The notes beneath the pieces were generated by a model that ran no database searches, had not been told where the DNA came from, and saw only the letters and a program-made list of their open reading frames with translations. A DNA stretch of 64,000 bases from Streptomyces sp. Root1304 (GTDB lineage Bacteria > Actinomycetota > Actinomycetes > Streptomycetales > Streptomycetaceae), in the NCBI RefSeq assembly GCF_001426405.1, contig NZ_LMEP01000024.1, positions 228,678-292,677 on the forward strand. The letters are read 5' to 3'. Position numbers and translations under genes: made by a program. The number at the start of each line of letters is the position of its first letter. Position 1 is the stretch's first letter. Positions 1-6,938 of this stretch are shown piece by piece.

Positions 1-1603
1 GTTCCTTGTCCCGCACGCCGTACTTCATGGCGGCGGCCAGGACGAAGGGCTTGAAGGTCGAGCCGACCTGGGCACCGGTCGGGTCGGCGTTGTTGGTGAA
101 GTGCTTGGTGGCGTCGACACCGCCGTAGATCGCGACGATCGCGCCCGTCTGGGCGTTCACCGAGGCGCCGCCGAACTGGACGTTGGTGTCCTCCTTCGGC
201 CGCTTCTTCGGGTCGATGTACTCCTTGAGGATCTTGTCGACCGACTTCTCCAGCGCCTGTACCTTCGGCTTCTCGAAGGTGGTGTGGATCTCGAAGCCAC
301 CGCGCTCGAGTTCCTTGGCGCCGATGCCCTCGGTGTTGTTGTTGATGAAGTTGGCCTTGGCCGTGCTGACGAGGTAGCCGATCTGGCCGGTCAGCTGGGC
401 GTCCTGCTTGCGCTTCTGGACCTTCGGGAAGGCCGTGTACTTGGCGCGCTCCTCGGCGGTGATCTTCTTGTCGTTGACCATCTCGTCGAGGATCCACTTC
501 CACCGCTTGGTGGCGCGGTCGAGGTTCTTCTCGGGCGTGGCCTCGGGGTCGATCTCCGGGTAGCCGCCCGGGTCGTAGTACGTCGCGCCCTTCAGCACCG
601 CGGCGAGCAGCGCCGACTCACTGGCGTTGAGCTCCCGGGCGTCCTTGTCGAAGTACGCGCGCGCGGCGGCCTGGATCCCGTAGGCACCGCGACCGTAGTA
701 CGCGGTGTTCAGGTAGCCCGCCATGATCGGCTTCTTGTCGTACGTGTTGCCGACCTTCATCGCGATGAAGAGTTCCTTCACCTTCCGGGTGACGGTCTGC
801 GACTGGTCGTTGAGCCGGTTGTTCTTCACGTACTGCTGGGTGATGGTCGAACCACCCTGGGTCTCGCCGCCCTTGGCCATGTTCCACACGGCGCGGCCGA
901 TACCCATGGGGTCGATGCCCGAGTCGTCCCAGAACGTCTTGTTCTCGGCCGAGACGACGGCCTCCTGCATGACCTTCGGGATCTGCTCGATGCCGACGAT
1001 CTGGCGGTTGGTACCGCTGCCGGTCGCGACCATGCGCGAGCCGTCGGCCCAGTAGTAGATGTTGTTCTGCGAGACCGCGGTCGCGTCCTCCTTCGGGACC
1101 TCCACCTTGGAGTACGCGAAGACCGCGCCACCCATCAGGGTCCCGACGAAGACCAGGAACGTGCCCGTCACGAGCTTCCACGACGGCATCCAGCGACGCC
1201 AGCCGTGCTTGCCGTGGCGCGGGTAGTCGATCATCCGCTTCTTGCCCGGCGGGCGACCGCCGGAGCCCCGCCCCGGACCACTGCCGCGGCCGCCACCGCC
1301 GCCGCCCCCTCTACGTCCGCCTCCGGGGCCTCCGGGGCCTCCGGGGCCACCAGGGCCCGCTTCGGCCCCCTTTCGGCGGCTGCCGCGCTGAGCGGCCCTA
1401 CGGGCCTCCGCACGACCCCCGTAAGGGCGCGGTTCCTCCCCCGCTGGGGAGGGAGGTCCGTACGAGGCCGAAGGGGCCTCCGTACCGACGTCATGGGCCT
1501 GGGCCGGCCTGCGGCCCATCGGCTGTTGGGCAGCGCGCCGTGCCGCCGCGCGACCGCCCGTCGGCGGCTGCTGCGGCGGCATTTTGCGACGATGCTCGCT
1601 CAT
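1..1603 (-). CDS. Class A penicillin-binding protein (transglycosylase/transpeptidase), 3' end outside window
   Basis: Bifunctional peptidoglycan synthase that polymerises lipid II (GT51 domain) and cross-links stem peptides outside the membrane. The first 140 or so residues are a cytoplasmic tail rich in Pro, Gly and Arg; a single membrane anchor follows at about residues 143-165. The GT51 domain shows AENKTFW at about 216, GGSTITQQ at about 245 and the KVKEL motif after it. The transpeptidase serine motif STFK is at about residue 515, close to the window edge, so the KTG motif and C-terminus are not seen. The start ATG at 1603 was chosen because upstream codons do not look like protein. It is divergent from padR. 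Family assignment is firm. Confidence 0.93.
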   Translation of the reverse strand, partial: MSEHRRKMPPQQPPTGGRAAARRAAQQPMGRRPAQAHDVGTEAPSASYGPPSPAGEEPRPYGGRAEARRAAQRGSRRKGAEAGPGGPGGPGGPGGGRRGGGGGGGRGSGPGRGSGGRPPGKKRMIDYPRHGKHGWRRWMPSWKLVTGTFLVFVGTLMGGAVFAYSKVEVPKEDATAVSQNNIYYWADGSRMVATGSGTNRQIVGIEQIPKVMQEAVVSAENKTFWDDSGIDPMGIGRAVWNMAKGGETQGGSTITQQYVKNNRLNDQSQTVTRKVKELFIAMKVGNTYDKKPIMAGYLNTAYYGRGAYGIQAAARAYFDKDARELNASESALLAAVLKGATYYDPGGYPEIDPEATPEKNLDRATKRWKWILDEMVNDKKITAEERAKYTAFPKVQKRKQDAQLTGQIGYLVSTAKANFINNNTEGIGAKELERGGFEIHTTFEKPKVQALEKSVDKILKEYIDPKKRPKEDTNVQFGGASVNAQTGAIVAIYGGVDATKHFTNNADPTGAQVGSTFKPFVLAAAMKYGVRDKE

Positions 1604-1880
1604 CGAACGACTACTCCTCGGGCAGGCGCGTACGCCTGGAAGCGGCAGTTGAGTTCCGGTCCCCCCGAAATGCGCACGGCCGGAACCCCATCGGAGGCCC
1701 CTCCGTACCGCAGCCGGTCACCCGCAGCACTGACGCCCCACGGCATCTCTCGGTTCCCGGTGGTCTGCATGCCGCACAGACTACGCACGGCCAAAACCCG
1801 CCTAGGGCCGGAGTTCACCCCAAATCAGGCAAGTCGAACCCTGTGAATTGACGATGTGACGCCGGTCACGGCAGTCCCAC

Positions 1881-1909
1881 TTGTCGAGACTGACGGCCCG
1901 TTCTATCGT
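1881..1909 (+). promoter_or_regulatory. Promoter of padR
   Basis: TTGTCG (-35) is followed after 17 bases by TATCGT (-10, fits TANNNT). Transcription would start inside or just after the palindrome at 1907-1939, so a bound repressor would block it. Predicted by eye. Confidence 0.6.
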
Positions 1910-1939
1910 GCTGATGTATCGAGTCGATACATCAGCACG
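1907..1939. promoter_or_regulatory. Perfect 33-bp palindrome, likely PadR operator
   Basis: Two 16-base arms (CGTGCTGATGTATCGA and its exact reverse complement) flank one central G. The core has ATGT and ACAT half-sites, as in PadR-family operators, here 11 bases apart. It overlaps the padR -10 box and ends 36 bases before the padR start. The inferred role is autorepression of padR. Confidence 0.72.
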
Positions 1940-1975
1940 GCATAAGGGCCCCGAAAGCGGAGGAGGAGGCGACGA

Positions 1976-2656
1976 ATGAGCAGACGCTCCGGCATTCTCG
2001 AATTCGCCGTTCTCGGCCTGCTGCGCGAGGCCCCGATGCACGGGTACGAGCTGCGGAAGCGCCTCAACACCTCGCTGGGTGTCTTCCGGGCCTTCAGCTA
2101 CGGGACGCTGTATCCCTGCCTCAAGACGCTGGTCGCCAGCGGCTGGTTGATCGAGGAACCGGGCAGTGCCCCCGAGGAAGCCCTCGCCGCCTCACTCGCG
2201 GGACGCCGAGCGAAGATCGTCTACCGGTTGACGCCGGCAGGTAAGGATCACTTCGAGGAGCTTCTGTCCCACACCGGCCCGGACGCCTGGGAGGACGAGC
2301 ACTTCGCCGCACGCTTCGCCTTCTTCGGGCAGACCGAGCGTGAGGTGCGGATGCGCGTCCTGGAGGGCCGCCGCAGCCGGCTGGAGGAGCGCCTGGAGAA
2401 GATGCGCGCCTCTCTGGCCCGGACCCGCGAGCGCCTCGACGACTACACGCTTGAGCTGCAGCGCCACGGCATGGAGTCCGTGGAGCGCGAAGTGCGCTGG
2501 CTGAACGAGCTCATCGAGAGCGAGCGAGCGGGGCGGGATCAGCGATCCGGCCCCGACGCCCCCGCTCTGCACGACAACGATTCTGGAGAAACGGGCGGCC
2601 TGCCCCGGCACGGGGGCAGTACCCGGCCGGATCCGTCCGACGACACCGCCAAGTGA
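1976..2656 (+). CDS. PadR family transcriptional regulator
   Basis: Winged-helix repressor of 226 residues. The PadR DNA-binding domain covers about residues 1-95, with ILEFAVLGLLREAPMHGYEL and the YGTLYPCLKTL recognition region. A long helical dimerisation part follows (about 100-175, many Arg/Glu/Leu), then a polar tail of about 45 residues with no recognisable fold. The ATG has a strong GGAGGAGG ribosome site 7 bases upstream. The gene is preceded by a palindrome that probably serves as its own operator. It ends 49 bases before ino1 on the same strand, so it may control inositol synthesis; that link is inferred from position only. Confidence 0.9.
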   Translation: MSRRSGILEFAVLGLLREAPMHGYELRKRLNTSLGVFRAFSYGTLYPCLKTLVASGWLIEEPGSAPEEALAASLAGRRAKIVYRLTPAGKDHFEELLSHTGPDAWEDEHFAARFAFFGQTEREVRMRVLEGRRSRLEERLEKMRASLARTRERLDDYTLELQRHGMESVEREVRWLNELIESERAGRDQRSGPDAPALHDNDSGETGGLPRHGGSTRPDPSDDTAK

Positions 2657-2705
2657 AACCCTGCGCACAGCAGGGCTTCCACGATCACAACAGGGAGCAA
2701 CCGGA

Positions 2706-3788
2706 ATGGGTTCGGTTCGCGTAGCCATCGTCGGCGTGGGCAACTGCGCCGCCTCGCTGGTGCAGGGCGTCGAGTACTACAAGGACGCCGACCCGGCGGC
2801 CAAGGTGCCCGGCCTGATGCACGTCCAGTTCGGCGACTACCACGTCCGTGACATCGAGTTCGTGGCCGCGTTCGACGTCGACGCGAAGAAGGTCGGCCTC
2901 GACCTCTCCGACGCCATCGGCGCCAGCGAGAACAACACCATCAAGATCTGCGACGTCCCGAACAAGGGCGTCACGGTCCAGCGCGGTCACACGCTCGACG
3001 GTCTCGGCAAGTACTACCGCCTGACCATCGAGGAGTCCGCCGAGGCGCCGGTCGACGTCGTCCAGATCCTCAAGGACCGCCAGGTCGACGTCCTCATCTG
3101 CTACCTGCCGGTGGGTTCCGAGGCCGCTGCGAAGTTCTACGCGCAGTGCGCCATCGACGCCAAGGTCGCCTTCGTCAACGCCCTCCCGGTCTTCATCGCC
3201 GGCACCAAGGAGTGGGCCGACAAGTTCACCGAGGCGGGCGTCCCGATCGTCGGCGACGACATCAAGTCGCAGGTCGGCGCCACCATCACGCACCGCGTGA
3301 TGGCCAAGCTGTTCGAGGACCGCGGTGTCCGTCTTGAGCGCACCATGCAGCTCAACGTCGGCGGCAACATGGACTTCAAGAACATGCTGGAGCGCGACCG
3401 CCTGGAGTCGAAGAAGATCTCCAAGACGCAGGCCGTCACCTCGCAGATCCCCGACCGCGAGCTGGGCGAGAAGAACGTCCACATCGGTCCGTCGGACTAC
3501 GTGGCCTGGCTGGACGACCGCAAGTGGGCGTACGTGCGCCTCGAGGGCCGTGCCTTCGGCGATGTTCCGCTGAACCTCGAGTACAAGCTCGAGGTGTGGG
3601 ACTCCCCGAACTCCGCGGGTGTCATCATCGACGCCCTGCGCGCCGCGAAGATCGCCAAGGACCGCGGCATCGGCGGCCCCATCCTCTCCGCGTCGAGCTA
3701 CTTCATGAAGAGCCCGCCGGTCCAGTACTTCGACGACGAGGCCCTGGCCAACGTCGAGAAGTTCATCAAGGGTGAGGTCGAGCGCTAA
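2706..3788 (+). CDS. ino1: Inositol-3-phosphate synthase
   Basis: Converts glucose 6-phosphate to 1D-myo-inositol 3-phosphate using NAD. In actinomycetes this feeds mycothiol and phosphatidylinositol synthesis. The 360-residue protein has the NAD-binding glycine motif VGVGNCAASL near the N-terminus, a conserved VGDDIKSQVGAT segment at about 180 and LNVGGNMDF at about 216, typical of the prokaryotic enzyme. The ATG follows a CAGGGAGC ribosome site. The upstream padR gene is 49 bases away with only a small hairpin between, so co-transcription is likely. A strong hairpin ends the unit. Confidence 0.95.
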   Translation: MGSVRVAIVGVGNCAASLVQGVEYYKDADPAAKVPGLMHVQFGDYHVRDIEFVAAFDVDAKKVGLDLSDAIGASENNTIKICDVPNKGVTVQRGHTLDGLGKYYRLTIEESAEAPVDVVQILKDRQVDVLICYLPVGSEAAAKFYAQCAIDAKVAFVNALPVFIAGTKEWADKFTEAGVPIVGDDIKSQVGATITHRVMAKLFEDRGVRLERTMQLNVGGNMDFKNMLERDRLESKKISKTQAVTSQIPDRELGEKNVHIGPSDYVAWLDDRKWAYVRLEGRAFGDVPLNLEYKLEVWDSPNSAGVIIDALRAAKIAKDRGIGGPILSASSYFMKSPPVQYFDDEALANVEKFIKGEVER

Positions 3789-3809
3789 AGCGCCCCACGC
3801 TTGTCGATC

Positions 3810-3841
3810 GAGGGTCCCCGGGCTTCTGCCCGGGGACCCTC
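3810..3841 (+). terminator. Terminator after ino1
   Basis: A 14-base perfect stem (GAGGGTCCCCGGGC and its complement) with loop TTCT lies 21 bases after the ino1 stop. It also argues against any start of the next gene upstream of 3842. Confidence 0.8.
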
Positions 3842-3863
3842 TTCGTATGTGAGTCTTGCTGCC

Positions 3864-5147
3864 ATGTCCGTCGTACGTGATCTGCGCGTACTCCTGCGCC
3901 TGACGAACTTCCGCCGCCTGCTCGCCGTCCGGCTGCTTTCCCAGTGCGCCGACGGCGTCTACCAGGTGGCCCTGGCCACGTACGTCGTCTTCTCCCCCGA
4001 GAAACAGACCTCCGCCGCGGCGATCGCCTCCGCGATGGCGATCCTCCTGCTCCCGTACTCGCTCGTCGGGCCCTTCGCCGGAGTGCTCCTCGACCGCTGG
4101 CAGCGCCGGCAGGTCTTCCTGTACGGCAATCTCCTGCGCGCCCTGCTCGCCTGCGGGACCGCCGTGCTCGTCCTCGCCTCCGTCCCCGACTGGCTCTTCT
4201 ACGCCTCCGCGCTCTCCGTCACGGCCGTCAACCGCTTCGTCCTCGCGGGGCTCTCCGCCTCGCTCCCACGGGTCGTGGACGACGAGCGGCTCGTCGTGGC
4301 GAACTCGCTCTCCCCCACCGCCGGCACCCTCGCCGCGACCCTGGGCGGCGGTCTCGCCTTCGGTGTCCAGCTGCTCGCCGACAACTCCAACGCGGCCGTG
4401 GTCGCCGCCGGCGCCGTGCTCTATCTGGCCGCCGCCCTCGCCTCGCTCCGGATGTCCCGGGAGCTCCTCGGCCCCGACCCGGACGACGAGCCGCAGCCCC
4501 TCACCTCGGCCCTGGCCTCGACGGCCCGGGGACTCGCCGCCGGACTGCGGCACCTCGCCGAGCGACGCCCCGCGGCCCGCGCTCTCGCCGCCGTGACCCT
4601 CATGCGCTTCTGTTACGGCGCCCTGTTCGTCACCGTGCTCATGCTCTGCCGCTACGCGTGGAGCGCCACGGAGTCCGAAGGGCTCGGTCTGCTGGGACTG
4701 GCCGTTGCCACGTCGGGCGCCGGATTCTTCGCGGCCGCCGTGCTCTCCCCCTGGGCCGTGGGGCGCTTCGGCCCCTTCGGCTGGATGACCCTGTGCGCCG
4801 CGGCGGCGGCCGTGCTGGAACCGGCGCTCGGCCTGACCTTCGCCCCCACGCCGTTCCTCGTCGCCGCCTTCGTCCTCGGGCTCACCACCCAGGGCGGGAA
4901 GATCGCGACGGACACGGTGGTGCAGACCTCGGTGGACGACGCCTACCGAGGGCGGGTCTTCGCGCTCTACGACGTGCTGTTCAACGTCGCCTTCGTGAGC
5001 GCGGCGGGCGTCGCGGCCCTGATGCTGCCGCCCGACGGCCGGTCCGCGCTGCTGATCGTGCTCGTGGCCGTGATCTACGCCGGGATCGCCCTGGCGCTGC
5101 GCCGTGGGGAACGCACGGAGAGGTGCGGGGAACGCACGGAGGGGTGA
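3864..5147 (+). CDS. MFS transporter
   Basis: Major facilitator superfamily membrane protein of 427 residues with about 10-12 hydrophobic segments. The N-terminal part has LLSQCADGVYQVAL and a loop-2 motif (GVLLDRWQRRQVFLYGN) as in putative drug exporters. Substrate cannot be told. The ATG at 3864 is preferred: an in-frame TTG at 3801 would place a terminator stem inside the gene. It converges on the CCA-adding enzyme gene, and a parS site begins 2 bases after its stop codon. Confidence 0.85.
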   Translation: MSVVRDLRVLLRLTNFRRLLAVRLLSQCADGVYQVALATYVVFSPEKQTSAAAIASAMAILLLPYSLVGPFAGVLLDRWQRRQVFLYGNLLRALLACGTAVLVLASVPDWLFYASALSVTAVNRFVLAGLSASLPRVVDDERLVVANSLSPTAGTLAATLGGGLAFGVQLLADNSNAAVVAAGAVLYLAAALASLRMSRELLGPDPDDEPQPLTSALASTARGLAAGLRHLAERRPAARALAAVTLMRFCYGALFVTVLMLCRYAWSATESEGLGLLGLAVATSGAGFFAAAVLSPWAVGRFGPFGWMTLCAAAAAVLEPALGLTFAPTPFLVAAFVLGLTTQGGKIATDTVVQTSVDDAYRGRVFALYDVLFNVAFVSAAGVAALMLPPDGRSALLIVLVAVIYAGIALALRRGERTERCGERTEG

Positions 5148-5148
5148 T

Positions 5149-5162
5149 GTTTCACGTGAAAC
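5149..5162. other. parS site 1
   Basis: Perfect 14-base palindrome GTTTCACGTGAAAC, the Streptomyces ParB binding site, in the convergent gap between the MFS and CCA-enzyme genes. Confidence 0.9.
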
Positions 5163-5195
5163 ACCACCCCTCGTGAGCGCCTCGCCTCCGCCGCT

Positions 5196-5209
5196 GTTTC
5201 ACGTGGAAC
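5196..5209. other. parS-like site 2 (one mismatch)
   Basis: GTTTCACGTGGAAC differs from the consensus at one position in the right half. It sits 5 bases from parS site 3. Confidence 0.7.
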
Positions 5210-5214
5210 CCGCT

Positions 5215-5228
5215 GTTTCACGTGAAAC
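5215..5228. other. parS site 3
   Basis: Perfect GTTTCACGTGAAAC, third member of a tight cluster at 5149-5228. Confidence 0.9.
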
Positions 5229-5258
5229 GGCAACGCGGCGCGGAGCGGCTCGACCGGC

Positions 5259-6725
5259 TCAGTTCTGCTCGGCCCACCACTCCTTGAGCGCGACGACGGC
5301 CTGCGCGTGCTCCATCGGGCCGTTCTCCAGCCGCAGCTCCAGCAGGAACTTGTACGCCTGGCCGATGGCCGGCCCGGGACCGATCCCCAGGATCTCCTGG
5401 ATCTGGTTGCCGTCGAGGTCCGGGCGGATCGCGTCCAGCTCCTCCTGCTCCTGGAGCTGGCCGATGCGGTCCTCCAGGCCGTCATAGGCCCGGGAGAGCG
5501 CGGTCGCCTTGCGCTTGTTGCGGGTGGTGCAGTCCGACCGGGTCAGCTTGTGGAGACGCGAGAGCATCGGACCGGCGTCCCGCACGTAGCGCCGTACGGC
5601 CGAGTCGGTCCACTCGCCGGTCCCGTACCCGTGGAAACGGAGGTGCAGCTCCACGAGGTGCGAGACGTCCTTGATCATCTCGTTGGAGTACTTGAGCGCG
5701 GTCATCCGCTTCTTGGTCATCTTCGCGCCCACCACCTCGTGGTGGTGGAAGGAGACCCGGCCGTCCTTCTCGAAGCGACGGGTCCGCGGCTTGCCGATGT
5801 CGTGGAGCAGCGCGGCAAGGCGCAGCACCAGGTCCGGCCCGTCCTCCTCCAGGTCGATCGCCTGGTCGAGCACGGTCAGCGAGTGCTCGTAGACATCCTT
5901 GTGCCGGTGGTGCTCGTCGCTCTCCAGGCGCAGCGCCGGCAGCTCGGGGAGGACGTGCTCGGCGAGCCCGGTCTCGACGAGCAGCCCGAGGCCCTTGCGC
6001 GGGTGGGCGGAGAGCAGCAGCTTGTTGAGCTCGTCACGGACCCGCTCGGCGGAGACGATCTCGATCCGGCCGGACATCTCCTTCATCGCGGCGACGACCT
6101 CGGGAGCGACCTCGAAGTCCAGCTGCGCGGCGAACCGCGCGGCCCTCATCATCCGCAGCGGGTCGTCGGAGAAGGACTCCTCGGGCGTCCCCGGCGTACG
6201 GAGCACCCGGGCCGCCAGGTCCTCCAGGCCGCCGTACGGGTCGACGAACTCCTTCTCCGGGAGCGCCACGGCCATCGCGTTGACGGTGAAGTCACGCCGG
6301 ACGAGGTCCTGGTCGATGGAGTCGCCGTAGGAGACCTCGGGCTTCCGCGAGGTGCGGTCGTACGCCTCCGAGCGGTACGTGGTGACCTCGACCTGGAAGC
6401 GCTGGTCGACGTCTCCGACGCGGGCGTCCTTCTGGCAGCCGACCGTCCCGAAGGCGATGCCCACCTCCCACACGGCGTCGGCCCACGGACGGACGATCTT
6501 CAGTACGTCCTCGGGGCGGGCGTCGGTGGTGAAGTCCAGGTCGTTGCCGAGCCGGCCGAGCAGCGCGTCGCGTACCGAGCCACCGACCAGCGCGAGGCTG
6601 AACCCGGCCTCCTGGAATCGGCGGGCGAGGTCGTCGGCGACGGGGGACACGCGCAGCAGTTCACTGACCGCGCGGCGTTGCACCTGGCTCAGTGCAGTCG
6701 GGGTGTCTTCGTTGGCGTTCGGCAC
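5259..6725 (-). CDS. cca: CCA tRNA nucleotidyltransferase (PcnA/Cca)
   Basis: Adds or repairs the 3' CCA of tRNAs. The 488-residue protein has the class II nucleotidyltransferase signature LVGGSVRDALLG followed by the metal-binding DLDFTT (about residues 40-60). The RRDFTVNAMA segment follows at about 135, then an HD phosphohydrolase domain (LLHDIGKPRTRRF) at about 290. The GTG at 6725 gives the N-terminus MPNANEDTPT that I recall from relatives; the ribosome site is weak. Its position next to the DUF6049 gene and murJ mirrors pcnA-Rv3909-mviN in mycobacteria. Because only some tRNA genes here encode CCA, the enzyme is needed. Confidence 0.92.
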   Translation of the reverse strand: MPNANEDTPTALSQVQRRAVSELLRVSPVADDLARRFQEAGFSLALVGGSVRDALLGRLGNDLDFTTDARPEDVLKIVRPWADAVWEVGIAFGTVGCQKDARVGDVDQRFQVEVTTYRSEAYDRTSRKPEVSYGDSIDQDLVRRDFTVNAMAVALPEKEFVDPYGGLEDLAARVLRTPGTPEESFSDDPLRMMRAARFAAQLDFEVAPEVVAAMKEMSGRIEIVSAERVRDELNKLLLSAHPRKGLGLLVETGLAEHVLPELPALRLESDEHHRHKDVYEHSLTVLDQAIDLEEDGPDLVLRLAALLHDIGKPRTRRFEKDGRVSFHHHEVVGAKMTKKRMTALKYSNEMIKDVSHLVELHLRFHGYGTGEWTDSAVRRYVRDAGPMLSRLHKLTRSDCTTRNKRKATALSRAYDGLEDRIGQLQEQEELDAIRPDLDGNQIQEILGIGPGPAIGQAYKFLLELRLENGPMEHAQAVVALKEWWAEQN

Positions 6726-6938
6726 AACAGAAAAGGGTACGTGCCCCGGCTCGCGGCGACGTCCTCGTTTTCCGGCGGGCACCGACGCCCGGACCGGCCG
6801 GCCCGGACCCCGCGGAAGATCGCCTGGAGCAGTCCCCGGCACTTGCCCCCAGCGTGCCTCGTTACCATGCCTGGACACAGCAACCGGGAACCACCTACAC
6901 CACTGGCACCAGAGACAACGACGAGGACGGGCGAACGC

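Larger units (their letters stand above)
1604..1975. other. Divergent intergenic region between PBP and padR
   Basis: I see no gene in these 372 bases. The part next to padR holds a promoter and a perfect palindromic operator, listed separately. I found no convincing minus-strand promoter for the PBP gene. Confidence 0.6.

Noticed and set aside
101..1846. Plus-strand open frame of 581 codons
   Set aside because: It is antisense to the class A PBP, which has all its family motifs; the plus-strand translation has no known fold and shows the Arg/Leu/Gly bias of a high-G+C shadow.
3801..3863. Upstream TTG start for the MFS transporter
   Set aside because: It would put the strong ino1 terminator stem inside the coding region and lacks a ribosome site.
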